From contig CM069871.1 in NCBI GenBank assembly GCA_036172665.1, positions 6,014,001 through 6,078,000 of the forward strand: a stretch of 64,000 nt of DNA. The letters are read 5' to 3'. This DNA is from Prosopocoilus inquinatus. Lineage: Eukaryota; Arthropoda; Insecta; Coleoptera; Lucanidae. The notes below the pieces were generated by a model. It was not told where the DNA came from. It did not search any database and saw only the letters and a program-made list of their open reading frames with translations. Positions 32,030 through 43,324 of this stretch are shown here, one piece after another. The position numbers and the translations under genes are program-made. Within the stretch, counting starts at the first letter, position 1; every line of letters starts with the position of its first letter.

Positions 32030-33690
32030 TTTTGAAGATTATCGTCTTTTTTATTTTACTTTGATTTTAGCTTGATTCGCTCGCCTTTCCATACAACTGT
32101 AATTGATTAACGTGTCGTTTGAATTAGTAATGGAGTTATAAGTAAATTGGGTTTGCGAGGAAACTGATACCGTGCGATTGATACAAATTGATTACTAAAT
32201 ATTGAGTTATGATGGGAAGAATACTTCGGAAGGGCAAACGTACGAAGGTAATTCAATTATCGCCGATGTAAAAACAAGCAGTCTCCCTTGAGGCCTAAAT
32301 CTATACACGGGAAAAGTTTTGATTGGAACAAATATAATTAATTATATAAAAGCACGTGCGCGGTGGTTGGTTCGTTGGTTGGTTGGTTCGCTGTAGGATT
32401 TCATTTACAAACTTAATTCGCTTTAAAAATATTTCAGGAGCGCACAATAAAACTCGTCGTCGACGACGCCGCCGCCGCCGCCGTTATGCAGAATTATAAT
32501 GCTCGATAAATATTAATGAAATTTACAAATCCGAGCATATTTACAGGCGTTACTTGGCGCTCTTAAAGAATATGCAAATGCGTAATCGAAATGGTAATTT
32601 CATTGTAATCCGCGAAGGCGAATACTTTGAACTCAATCAGAACTATTAATCCCCGAATTTAATTATTCCCACGCATTAATTATAAGTTAGTTATTGACAC
32701 ATTCTTCGTTGTTCGTGGAGGGAAGGCGCTTCTTCCTTAATTGAATTGATTGAATGCTCGCCTTAAATCGGCGGAAAAACGCCGATAAGTAACTCGCGCC
32801 AATAAAGGGGGGAAGTTTTTATTTAATTAAACAGCTGTTCGGGACGCAAAACTTTGTGTTCGGAATCGTATGCGAATAACAACGACGTAAGTTTATTACA
32901 AGTTATAATGTGAAAACAAATGACATCCTGAAGCAATACTGTGTGTGCGCGACGGAAAATCGATGGCTAGAAAACGGAATTCGCAATGCTCTCAGTGCGA
33001 CCTCCTCACTGGAAAACTAATTTATTTTCTTTATTATTGTTTTACAAAGTATTTCATCACAGGTCCTCGAGGACCTCCTCCCCGAACTTAAGCTCGGGAA
33101 TAATTGATTTATAATTCGCGTTTTGTCCGCCTATTTTATTAATCAAGCATTATAATACCTAACTCCTTAAACTCATTAACCCGTAAATAAAATAATCTCC
33201 TAAACTCCTCATGCAAATTACGAAGCAAAACAATTTAAAGCGTATAACTTGGAACAATATAATGTATTACGGAGGTGACGCAGACATTTACAAACTCCAA
33301 GGTTAATTTCATACAGTGTTAACTTTCTTGTTTTAAGCTTGGGAATAGAAAATGTGAATTTCATCGAGTTAGTCGGGGGCTGAAAAGTTTCTACAAGTTA
33401 AACTTCTTTCGGAGACAATGCCATTTAATTTATTGCATCTGTTTATTTTCAGAAACGGAGATTTCATTCGAAATGGCACAGTTCGTTTCATTTCGTTCAC
33501 ATCATATTTTACAGCACACAAAAAGAATTCAGAAATTTTGCAAAACAAAAATCGAACTGCTTTGATTTAACCGTCACTTTGAATTCTTTGGTTTTTCAAT
33601 TTTTGATTAACCTACTTTGATGTTATAATCAAATATGTGATCAAAGAACTAACTAAACGCCTAGTATATAACGCGCTTAACATTATCCTA
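32030..33690. promoter_or_regulatory. Unique DNA with octamer and homeodomain-type words, possible enhancer
   Basis: Bases 32440-32840 have an even composition and contain ATGCAAAT (32572-32579, the POU octamer), AATATTAATGAAATTTA, GCATTAATTATAAG, TAATTGAATTGATTG and (GCC)n at 32468-32483. A second ATGCAAAT is near 33206. A strong TATA-like word (TATATAAAAGC) lies at about 32344 but without a TCAGT initiator. AGGTCCTCGAGGACCT (33061-33076) is a perfect 16-bp palindrome. A regulatory role is inferred from the words only. Confidence 0.25.
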
Positions 33691-34620
33691 TCTATTTGGG
33701 ACAGTCCTGGGATAGTTGAGACTCCATGTAGCGCTCAGTAATCCTGGTGGATCCAAGCTCCCGGAGTCGTCCGGAGGATCAACAACCTAACCGCAGGCAA
33801 CATACGAGACATGCGTTAGCTGCCACGTTATATACCTCGGGTGGAATTCAAAATCCCTTCTTCTAACGTTCATGGAATGACGTTCATGTTTGCTATTTAT
33901 AAAATGACTACGAAAATACAATAAGACCGTAAGGACGTCGCAGGATTCGGCCACAATTCCACAATCCACCGGCCGAGATAAGTATTCTTTTATAAAAAAA
34001 AATCTAAATTCACGACCCTTTTTAATTTTAAATTAAAAACGGACGGAAATAACTTTCTCTTTAAAAAACCACTGCATACGCACATATTACTCCGGTGATT
34101 AAGAAGATGCCCCACATTAGGCGCCACCTCTTGACAAAAATAATTTAAACCTGAAAGCTTCCATAGAAAGAGATAAGTACACTTGACTGTAACAGAATTA
34201 ACCCCTCCCACCCGCCCCGGATATCCATCGCAGTAATCCGATCGAGATAAATTTCGAGTTAATATAATAACCTATCAGTCACACATTTCTGAAATTGACA
34301 GAGACACAATGAACGATGGTTACCATATGACATAATGAGTATTTGCGCTCAACCGCTTTTCATATCGGCGTAATGACTTCGGCATCAGCGAGACTGCTTA
34401 TATAGAGATATCGTATTAAAGCCGATGAAAATTGCTCTGCACGCGAGAGTGAATTAGGTCCCTGTCACGGCATTTCGAATTTATTATAAAATGCTATTTA
34501 ATTAACTTCAAACAATTGACTCCTGTTATTCGGCTCAACGTTGAATTGGCCTTTCAAAAATCGCCCAGCGGCCCCCCGGTTTTGTTTAATTCGGTTTAAT
34601 CTCGTGAAAAGTTGAGAGAT
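33690..34620. other. Unique DNA, unrecognised
   Basis: Bases 33695-33980 are GC-richer and contain several short CCGGAG/GGATCC words, perhaps part of an unidentified element. 34240-34600 is unique and AT-rich, with no coding frame or inverted repeat. Confidence 0.25.
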
Positions 34621-35480
34621 CCACTTTCGATTTAGTACATATATCGACACGAAAATAACATAAAATAGTTATTAATAAGGAGGAAATAACAGCTATTTAT
34701 ACAACCGATAAACATCCAGGACTACCTTCAAGGTTACGTAGGTTCCTATTTCAAATATTCAAAGGTCAAATCAAAGTTAAGACTTAAAAACAATTTAATG
34801 AAATTAAACCGAATAACGGAGCCCGTATTTCGATTATAGAGCGTGATATAAGGAGAACACCCGAAAAATCGTTCAACTTGAATGCGACTACGAGTCGTCA
34901 AAAACGAAAATTCGTGTTAATAAAATAAATCCGATGATCAAGGTAGGGTTAATTCCAACTAGGGGATGTTCCAACTTCGTCCAGTCACCACGTTGCAATT
35001 TCTTTATAGGGAAGCTGTCGAATGAAAAATTATGTCATTCCGTTTTCTGACGTAAATCAGTTTCCAGTTGTATACAGCGCTGTCTGAGCTGCGAAGACGG
35101 ACTACGTCTCATACCGGAAGCACTTTCGCCAAGTTCGACTTCGAACTTGGCGAAAGTGCTTTTACATACTTGTTTCAAATAGGAATCGCTCACCATAAAA
35201 AGCCTGAATAAGGAAGAATTTGCACAGAGAAATCGCTGGTCATAAATACCTGACTCAATGGAGGTTGTGTCAGGCTTTGAAATGCATATTTTCAGTTGCG
35301 TCATAAATACCTGATTCAATGGATGTTGTCAGGCTTTGATAAACATAAATGCATATTTTCACTTGCGTCATAAATACCTAATTCAATGAAAGTTGTGTCA
35401 GGCTTTGTATAGCATAATTGCATAGCTTCACTTGCGTGGAGTGCCTTTTCCAAAACACAAAGTGAGAGAGCATAAAAAGA
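34620..35480 (-). mobile_element. LTR-family module D
   Basis: In order: AAAATAACATAAAATAGTTA (34651), the LTR-end block; AACGGAGCCCGTATTTCGAT (34815); GTATACAGCGCTGT with CTGCGAAGACGGA (35073), matching GTATGCAGCGCTGC and CCGCGAAGACGAT at 53575; then three tandem copies of TCATAAATACCTGA(C/T)TCAATGG at about 35240, 35301 and 35367. Block order matches module G, so one family is certain. The triplicated block is special to this copy. Confidence 0.7.
35119..35160. repeat. Perfect 20-bp-arm palindrome in module D
   Basis: AGCACTTTCGCCAAGTTCGA (35119-35138) and its exact complement (35141-35160) are separated by CT. Module G has only a single-arm relative of this region, so the palindrome arose after the copies separated. 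Confidence 0.95.
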
Positions 35481-35486
35481 TCAGAA

Positions 35487-35685
35487 TCATCAAACGGAGG
35501 CGGCCTTAATAGTTTGCGAGGCCCCGGGCGAGAAACTTTTGCGGAGCCCTTGGAGTAGGTGAAAAAGTTTGTCTTCTTTGCATTATAAAAATACAAAATA
35601 CTAAAATAGTAAATAAATTTCAAACCAGTAGGTAAACTAATTTCAAGTGACTGCTTTTTGACGAAGTTTCGATTTTTAACGACGA
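35487..35685. repeat. Dispersed repeat, copy 2
   Basis: Matches 31484-31653 in the same orientation, with an added GGCCCCGGGCGAGAAAC stretch missing or altered in the other copy. It starts within a few bases of the end of module D. Confidence 0.75.
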
Positions 35686-35699
35686 AAATAACACTAGGA

Positions 35700-36960
35700 A
35701 TAAGTCAAATAGATATAAATATCGACAACCAAAAATTTAATCTGGAAATATTAAAGATTAAAATGAAATAAACTAAAAATGATAAGTGAACAAAATAAAA
35801 AGTAATTAAAAAACAACAACTCGCATCAAATAAAGCCAAACGAAATATAAAACAAAAAACGAAATATGGCAGACGAAAATAAAAAAAAGTTAAACATTAA
35901 ATGTTAAAAAAAATATATAATTAAAAAATAAAATCAACTCGCATAAAAGAGAAAACAAAAATGACCATCGACCGAATGTAAAATAAACTCAAATCGAGTG
36001 AATAAAACAAAAGACAATCGATTAATAATAAATAAATAAAATTAAGTCGCATAAAGAGAAAACAAAAACGGCGATAGATCCAAGGAATTTAAAATGTAGA
36101 ACAAATTCAAATCGAGTAAATAAAAAAAAGACGATCAATTGATAACCAATAAATAAAATCAAATCACATAAAATGTAAAATTCAAAATCAAATCAAATAT
36201 TAAAAGGAAAACAAAAACAAAATTGACAATCGATGGAAAGGATTTAAATGTAAAATAAACTCAAATCGAGTAACTTAAGGGAAAAACAAAAACAAAAGAC
36301 GATCAGCTGATAATTAAAACGTAAAATCGGGTCGGGTGAAAGATAATCTGATAGTTAAAAAATAAAAGTAAATTAAATTAAATCCTGCAAAAGGAAAAAC
36401 AAAGGTCGATCAATTAATTAAACAGCGTGGGAACTAAGTGGCGGATAAATTCAATATTTTCCAGACAATTAATTTTTTTTTAAAGCGCTTGGAACCCATA
36501 ATTTTGTTTAATTTGGAGGGTACTATTAAAAAAATTAAAAATTAAAAAAACTAATCAAAGGATAAGTACGATATTTTTAAGACGATCAATTTTTTCAAAA
36601 GACGTTCGGAACCGTCAATCAGAAACTATTTTTAATACTACAGGGTGTTTGCAAAAAAACTAGGCGAGTGTTCGTTTTTTTTGCAAACACCCTGTAGTAT
36701 TAAAAGTGGTTTTTGATTGACGATTCCGAACGTCTTTTGAAAAATCGATCGTCTCAAAAATATCGTAATATTCGTTGCTTAGTTTTCACTCTGTATTAAA
36801 AATTGAATCAAGTAAAGTCAAACAAGGAATTAAAAAGGAAAAATAAAAGACGATCGGTGGTAAAGATAAGACGAAATTAAATATTCTATAATACTTCGTG
36901 ACTTAGTCGAATTAAGAGCACAAAAGAAAAAAACAAAAGGGAATCGAATTGATAATATTC
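35700..36960. repeat. A-rich satellite, about 110-bp periodicity
   Basis: CGCATAAAAGAGAAAACAAA (35938), CGCATAAAGAGAAAACAAA (36048) and TCACATAAAATG (36161) mark units about 108-117 bp apart. Each is followed by ACTCAAATCGAGT(A/G)A and ACAAAAGAC(G/A)ATCGA-like words. The GACGATCG word links it to the satellites at 12.5 and 17 kb. It contains the large inverted repeat at 36545-36793. Confidence 0.65.
36545..36793. repeat. Large inverted repeat inside the satellite
   Basis: The left arm runs ACTAATCAAAGGATAAGTACGA, ATTTTTAAGACGATCAATTT, CAAAAGACGTTCGGAACCG, then AATACTACAGGGTGTTTGC. The right arm, after a loop of about 13-17 bases near 36660-36673, reads back the same order on the other strand. 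Arms are about 110 bp with the inner 90 bp well matched. The inner ends TACAGGGTGTTTGC look like a Tc1/mariner-style terminus flanked by TA, while the outer parts are satellite sequence, so satellite DNA has been duplicated in inverted form around a short terminal repeat. Confidence 0.85.
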
Positions 36961-38120
36961 AAATATAAAATAAACAAAATAAAGTCAAATTGAATCAAGT
37001 AAAGACAAAATACCGTCGGTTTACAACTAAGAAAAAAAAATGAAATAAAATGAAATGGAATCAGTATATCTACACACATTGTTTTAAGAATACTAATGTA
37101 ATTTAAAAGGGGATCCACCTATTAGGTTGTCAAATTATAATATCGAGAGTTTAAAAACTGAAACTAATTATAAACTGCAATAATCTTATTTAAACATATT
37201 TGTAAGTAGAATGCGCTTATTTGTTTACAAGCAAACTTAAATTCTAAGGAGAGGCAAAAAATTATTGAAGACCATAAAATCTGGTCCTCATACAACAGAT
37301 GTTATACTAGAAATAAGAGCTGGTCGAGAAAGGTGTTTCGAAAATGTTGTTTGGAAAACGTTGTTTATCTAAAAGTAAGATTTGTTAAGGGAGTATTAAG
37401 GACAAGTATTTGTTTAGATGTGTTGTTTGTTTGTAAGATTTCTGTTTTTCTTTTTGATTGAATAAGGGGCGTATACTGTAACTTATTAACGGGCTGTCGA
37501 AATTTAGAGGTCCTTTAAAATTCCAAGGAAGAAAAGCTTCTAGCAGAGGCAGACATTTACAAATCTTACAATATTATGTTTGACGCTGGGAGGAAAGACA
37601 ACACACAAACAAGAGAGCAAAACACTTTGTAAAACCAAGAAATTAAAAAAAAATATAGGTATAAAAGAATGTTAACTCATGTCAACGAATATTCTACAAA
37701 AGAATAAAATTGAGTAAGAGAATTCAGCCATACAAAAAAAAAAACCTGATCGTTGAGTTTTATAGTGGAGTAGTCGTCAAAATATCGAACTCTGTCGTAC
37801 GCAAAGACGTTAAGTGTTCGTAATACATTCTTCTACTTCTGTTATTTATCACTGGGTAAAGCGAGAGCCGGGGATAACCTATTGTATTCCAGCAGCCGCT
37901 CTTGTTCATTGGTTTGGGAAACATCCCCCGAGATCGTGCGCCAGACTGACTAAACTGAAAACCATTTCAGATGAACATTTGTCTCAGGACCTTTCACCGC
38001 TAGTCGCTGCAGCGGAATATCAAAGGAATTCAAATTATGGCAGGAACGAGGAACGAAGATACTTATTATTTTAACAACAAATACCTTTGATGCAGCATCA
38101 CTCCACGCAATGCGAATTTG
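36960..38120. other. AT-rich unique DNA with one 86-codon frame
   Basis: A plus-strand frame at 37814-38074 has more even codon composition than others nearby (HWVKREPGITYCIPAAALVH in part), but no family is recognised and there is no clear promoter. I do not call it a gene. Confidence 0.2.
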
Positions 38121-38127
38121 CTCGCGC

Positions 38128-38157
38128 GTCTTGTCTTGTCTTGTCTTGTCTTGTCTT
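38128..38157 (+). repeat. (CTTGT)6 microsatellite
   Basis: Six perfect pentanucleotide units near TGTCTTCAC. Confidence 0.95.
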
Positions 38158-38159
38158 CA

Positions 38160-40090
38160 CAAACCCCGTTTGGTTGCATTCGTAAACGAATACATCCGAA
38201 TACATCAAACGCGTCCTTTGTTTATTTATTAGCGCACTCCGCCGGAAATTTCGACGAATTAGCAGCTGGGCGGCGAAAGGGGTGGTGGGTTATAAATCAA
38301 ACCTCAGATTACTCACGCTACTAATGCTGCAATTACTTTTATTTCTTCTATCGATTGGAAAATGTTCGAAATGAGACAGAGGAGCACTTCTGAGATCAGA
38401 TTAAGGTCAGTTTGGATTAAACTGTACGGTTCACGGTTTCGATTCTCCCCGGAATCTGGGGGCGCAAAAAATGTTTTCAGAGAGTTAGAAAACTATTTTG
38501 TAAGTAAAAATAAAACTTACTAAGCGATAAGATCATCAACAGTTTCATTTTGACGCCAAGTTATACTATAAGCAAACTCATGCATCTAATAGTATCTATA
38601 TTAAAAAAGAAAAAACAAGTTTCACAACACGTGATTTTTACACACGCGTCCAGTTTAGAAAACGAGTCGAAGACGAGTTTTTTAAATGGACAAGTGCGCC
38701 AAAATGTCTTATGAAGCGAGTATTTTGTAGTATTTTTTTATATTTTGGTGCTTACACATGAAAACGATCTTAAAAATCGGTGTTATTTTGTAATGTAGCA
38801 TGGGGAATTTTTGTTTTGTTGTTGGCGGTTGTTGGTGATATTGGATGACGCTTAAAACAATTTCAAACAAATGTCAGTTTAGAGGTTATGCCTATAATTA
38901 TATATTTCGTGAGCTTATTAAAGAGTTTCAGTTATGTTTTTGTAATTTGGGATGCTAGAAAATAAAGGTAGTTTCAAACATGTATAACTTTGGAGGTAGG
39001 TTATTGTTTCTAATTTGATATTTGAACAAATCTAGCAGCGTATGTTGCCACCAACCTAACAAAATAAAATTTCGAGTGCTTGAATGTTCTGCTTTATGAA
39101 ACCGAAATGACTCATTTGAATTTCATAATGTGTATAGCTCATTAGAGCACCGAAATAGAAAAAAAGAAATATGAAATTGTACACATGACTGTGTGTGTTT
39201 AATAATAACATCTGTCAAATTTCATCAAGAGTTTCTTTCTAATCACGTTATATACTCGTATCACAAAAGGAATAACTAATTGGATCCGAAATTACATTTT
39301 ATTCAAATGCCATTACCTTTTTTACAGAAAACGACGCGCTATAAACTGAGAATTTGATTAAAAATTAACGATCTCCGTCACGGTGTATTCCTTGAGCGGG
39401 CACATTTTTAATATTTCCGCGATTGTCAACTCCATCCATCGGCGGAGATGAGTCACCACCGCCACCACCACCGCCACCACCACCACCACCACCACCACCC
39501 CAGCCAGCGCTTCATAATTTTTGAAATTCAAATTTTAGACGGCACTAAATCTTGAGGGACTTAAGAATTTTTATTCATTGTTCCTTTCTTTGTTTCGCTG
39601 TATCAAGTTGATTTAATTTACATATTAAATAACTCTTGGCACCGTGACACAGTGCTCGTTTTATATATACATTTTTTTTTTATTGTGCGGAATTTATACC
39701 TATTCCCAATTTTCTTTTCCAGCACCCTCTGTATTTATTATGAAACTCGCGGATTATTAAAACTAGATTAAGTCTAGAAAAGAAAAATGAGGCACGTCAC
39801 TTTTTATGAAAGATCAATATAATTTATTTTAAATATTTCATAAATTTACGACCACTATAGATCTAGAACCATTCGTTTTACTTTTTACTTAAAAACAAAT
39901 CCAATTTGTTAAAATACAATCAATAAAAATTTCAAATCGTTCTTCTTAGGCTTAGGCTATTGCCGACGTTTCTCTTTCTTACAAAGGACTTCTTCAGAGC
40001 TGTTGCTATCGATGTTTCCTGCAGTTGTTGTAAACGTTACAGTGGGGCGGAGTAGTTTCAAGAAAGCGTCAAACGATTTACATGAAATTG
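38160..40090. other. AT-rich unique DNA with a (CCA)n run
   Basis: CCACCACCGCCACCACC-type trinucleotide repeats occupy about 39455-39498. No gene or terminal repeats are seen in the rest. Confidence 0.35.
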
Positions 40091-40099
40091 ATAAAGAAA

Positions 40100-40490
40100 G
40101 GAAATAATAGTTACTGCAATATGTCTTCATTCATTAACGCAACAAATGATTTTAATTGTAGGTACGTTCAGGTAATGTCACAACTTGCTCAAAAATGCAA
40201 AAATGTAAACGCACAGTACGCTAATGACTCAGAACTAAATCACGAATAACGGGGCCCGTATTTTGTTTACATCTGTCACCAGCTTAGCGCCTGTAGTAAG
40301 TAAGCCATTAATTTATTTTGTATCTAATCATGAATCATCCGAGAAGCAAATAATTTAAAACCAACCTGGTGGTATGATCCCGTTCTCGTCCAAGAGATGG
40401 CGTTCTACAATGCAAATCCAAGACGAAAGGTTACGTCCGTCTGTCCACGTGTGAACGATTCTTAATATCCTGCGGTCATGCTGACCATTG
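40100..40490 (-). mobile_element. LTR-family fragment E
   Basis: AATAACGGGGCCCGTATTTT (40246) is the same block as in modules C, D and G. CCAAGAGATGGCGTTCTA (40390) with the following AAGACGAAAGGTTACG and CTTAATATCCTGC matches 41924-42015. Fragments E and F look like one element split by 40490-41850. Confidence 0.55.
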
Positions 40491-40689
40491 CTACCTACCT
40501 GCTTAGGTATCTGCAAGTGATCGCCGTGACAGACGTTTCGGCGTCGCCGGCCAGCCTCAGTGGGATAGGGTGGGTTAGTACAAAGTCTTCACAATCAAAA
40601 AAAAAAAAAAAGGAAAGGCGCCACTTATTTTTTTTTGGCTATGGGGAACCGCGGGAAAATCAAGAAAACGCGACTCCTCCAAAATATTT

Positions 40690-41580
40690 ACAACGCTTTA
40701 GTTTATTTACAACAAACAAAAATAGAACACACAATCAATATATTAATGAAAGTTCAGCAACGACGTGCGCAAAAATAATTCAAACGTAAGTTAACTTATG
40801 CAGTAAGCGGCGGATACATTAGATAAACTCAAATTTGCGGACCGGAACAAAATCATGCCGCACACAGTCCAAGCAACTGTCTACAATTTCGTCTTAAACA
40901 AAAATGTGTGTAATACACTCTTTTCACGAGGAAAAAAAATAATAGAAACTTTGTCCGACCTGGTTAGCTGAAGATGTCATCCACCAGTGGGTCGTACGTC
41001 GTACTTCCCGGCGGGGAGAAGAAGAGACCTGGGGCACGTCGTCGGTCGGGGCGGTCAGGAATATCCAAGCCCCGGGGAAATTCGGTCGACGTAAATAAAG
41101 TTTTGTGAATCGTTACGTAAAAATAAACGTAAACGTAAAGATAACGGTAAACGTGAAGATAAACGTCACGGTAAACGTAAAGGTAAAGGTAAACGCAAAG
41201 GTAAAGTCTGTAAGGAAGAAAAGTGCACGATAGAAACGTTCGAATCAAAACATCAACGAGTGGACTCACCTGTTCACAGAGCTACTTGGGGAAACAGGCG
41301 TAGAAAATGCGACGCATTAATAAATCTCGAACAGCGTATTAATTTAACAGTATGCTGCAGTTGAATTCCTCAACACGGATTTTGGGCGAAAACACACACT
41401 TAAACTCACAAATGCAAAACGTGCTGTTACGAAGAGAGATATGTACAGCGGAAAGTGAGTTCTGAAATCGCTCCGAACTAGCGGATGAAAAGAGACGGGG
41501 TACGAGAAAAGAAGAGGTGAAATGCAAACACCAACCACTACAGAATCTTACGTCAACAACAACCAATGGGCTTAAATACC
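40690..41580 (-). other. Possible compact minus-strand transcription unit
   Basis: On the minus strand I see, in order, TATTTAAG (from 41578), a possible 5' exon, a strong donor GAACAG|GTGAGT (exon end 41270), a pyrimidine-rich stretch with CCTTACAG|AC (exon start 41207), and AATAAA at 40707-40702. The implied 62-bp intron is typical of insects. The minus frame ending at 40964 has a proline/arginine-rich tail (EFPRGLDIPDRPDRRRAPGL and so on, ending VDDIFS), but its upstream half reads through a (CGTAAA)n-like microsatellite (41117-41206). I find no ATG linking the exons, so coding is unproven. It could be a non-coding RNA, a transposon part or coincidence. Confidence 0.25.
41117..41206. repeat. 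Hexanucleotide CGTAAA/GGTAAA repeat
   Basis: Imperfect units AAACGT, AAAGGT and AAACGC alternate for about 90 bp. The minus strand reads as tyrosine/valine-rich in one frame, a purely compositional effect. Confidence 0.85.
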
Positions 41581-41849
41581 GGGGGTACAGCCTCCGTGAG
41601 AACGAAGACGCTGATGTCGAAGTATTTTGCAAGATTGCGTAACTCTAAAAATACTAAATAAAGAATCAATTCGACCGAAAATTAACTTTTAAATCCCAAT
41701 TATCCCTTCTCCTAATTTTTACAGGAAAACTTATAACACTGGGGAATCACTTTGAAAGCAAATCGGCGAAACACAAATAGTTCGCTGGGGCGGGTCTGCG
41801 AAAATATTCTACGGGAAACAATATACAGGGTGTTTCGGGGTCGGGCAGA

Positions 41850-42320
41850 AATTGAACGGTAACACCATGTCGCGGATTTTGATTTCAAACACCTTGAACG
41901 TAATTGCCAATAACGCTATTTATCCAAGAGATGGCGTTCTAGAGTGCAAGTTCAAGGCGAAAGTTTACGACCGTCTATGCTCGTGCGAACAATCCTTAAT
42001 ATCCTGCAATGATGCTGTCCGTGTAGCGGATTTCGATTTCAAACACCTAGAAATTAATTGCTAATATCGCTACTTGTCCAGGGTATGACCTCGAAATATT
42101 CCTTAGTTAAACGTCCACAAATAAAAGAACCGGTGAACACGAATGGTAAAGTCAAAATCAAAAACTGCAACTTCAATTGCCTACAGAAAGAACGAAACAG
42201 GCATTCCTACTGGAATTGCGTTCAGCAATTGCTTGTCATAAATACCTGATCAAAGCAGTTGTCAGGCTTGGAAAAGCGTAAATGAATGCTCGAATTAGCG
42301 GAGAGTGCCGCGCATTTGGG
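41850..42320 (-). mobile_element. LTR-family fragment F with internal duplication
   Basis: GCGGATTTTGATTTCAAACA (41873) recurs as GCGGATTTCGATTTCAAACA (42027), a 158-bp tandem copy; the CCAAGAGATGGCGTTCTA block inside it also matches fragment E. It ends with TTGTCATAAATACCTGATCA and GTTGTCAGGCTTGGAAAAGC (42233), the block shared with 30231, 35238 and 53753. Confidence 0.6.
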
Positions 42321-43015
42321 TCATGCAAAAGTGCATTCACCATTTGTTCCCTGGACAGATACAAGACTTAGTGCCGTAACGAATGACTGCGGTTGAATAG
42401 GCCGTAGGATTCCGACGGTCTCCACAGGCGACGGGAGATTAAACCAAAGAGAACTCGAAGCACTCGTTTCGCTAAGGTGTGCCGAAATGTTTCGGAAAAC
42501 TGAGCGATAACGGAGTTATACGGAGTTAAATAGGACTCTCCCCTAACCTAGAGTTACAAGCGTGAAAACAAACAACCAATCAAAGCGCAGGAATTTGCGT
42601 GAACCGGAGATGGTAATAAAATTTGGAATGTACGCAAACTGACAAGTGTACCACACGACGCGTTTCAATTATTCTGCAGGTGGGCACTTAAAGAGGAAAT
42701 AAACGTCTAGATTGTGTAAACAAAGCCGGGGGCGATTGACATTGACGACTTGGCGGTAACTTTTGATCGCGTATCACCACAACACGTGCAAGAGAAAACC
42801 GCACCCCTTCAGCCATTCAAATACAATACGCCATGACGACAACAGGCGGCAAGTGGATCACAAAGGCGGTGTGCGTTTATTTTTCCAACAGGGCAAGCAA
42901 TGTTTACTATTGAAGTCGTTTGCTATTGAAGACGTAAATCCTGTCCATAAACGTCAAGCTGGTGGTACTTCCGCCATTTCTTTGATTTCCATGTCGTAGA
43001 CATGCAATATGTCAA
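42320..43015. other. Unique DNA, unrecognised
   Basis: Relatively even composition with CGGAGTTATACGGAGTTA near 42512 (a short internal repeat). A 78-codon frame at 42763-42999 has no recognised family. Confidence 0.25.
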
Positions 43016-43016
43016 C

Positions 43017-43287
43017 AGCGCGTCGGTTTACAAGAGAAGCTGACCAAGTCCACCGATAGTAGTTCTGAGTTATTAGAATTTTAATGATTGCCTGCCCATG
43101 TACCTTACACTCGATCTTTCTTAATTTAAAATACATATTCTAAAAACTCTATTGTTCATAAAAATCAATATAAACAAACCTGATGTAAAATAATTGATTT
43201 TATAATCATAAGCAAATATTAAAACTCTAATAACTCAAAAATACTATCGGTGGACTTGGTCACCTTCTCTTGTAGACCGACGAGCGT
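43017..43287. repeat. Inverted repeat, about 66-bp arms, 135-bp spacer
   Basis: Left arm 43017-43084 (GCGTCGGTTTACAAGAGAAG, then CTGACCAAGTCCACCGATAG, AGTTATTAGAATTTT) pairs with right arm 43219-43287 at roughly 90% identity. The spacer is AT-rich. It resembles a miniature transposon or a diverged inverted duplication. Confidence 0.85.
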
Positions 43288-43324
43288 CGGTTTAAATTTG
43301 CAACGGATTAATAAACAGGGAATT

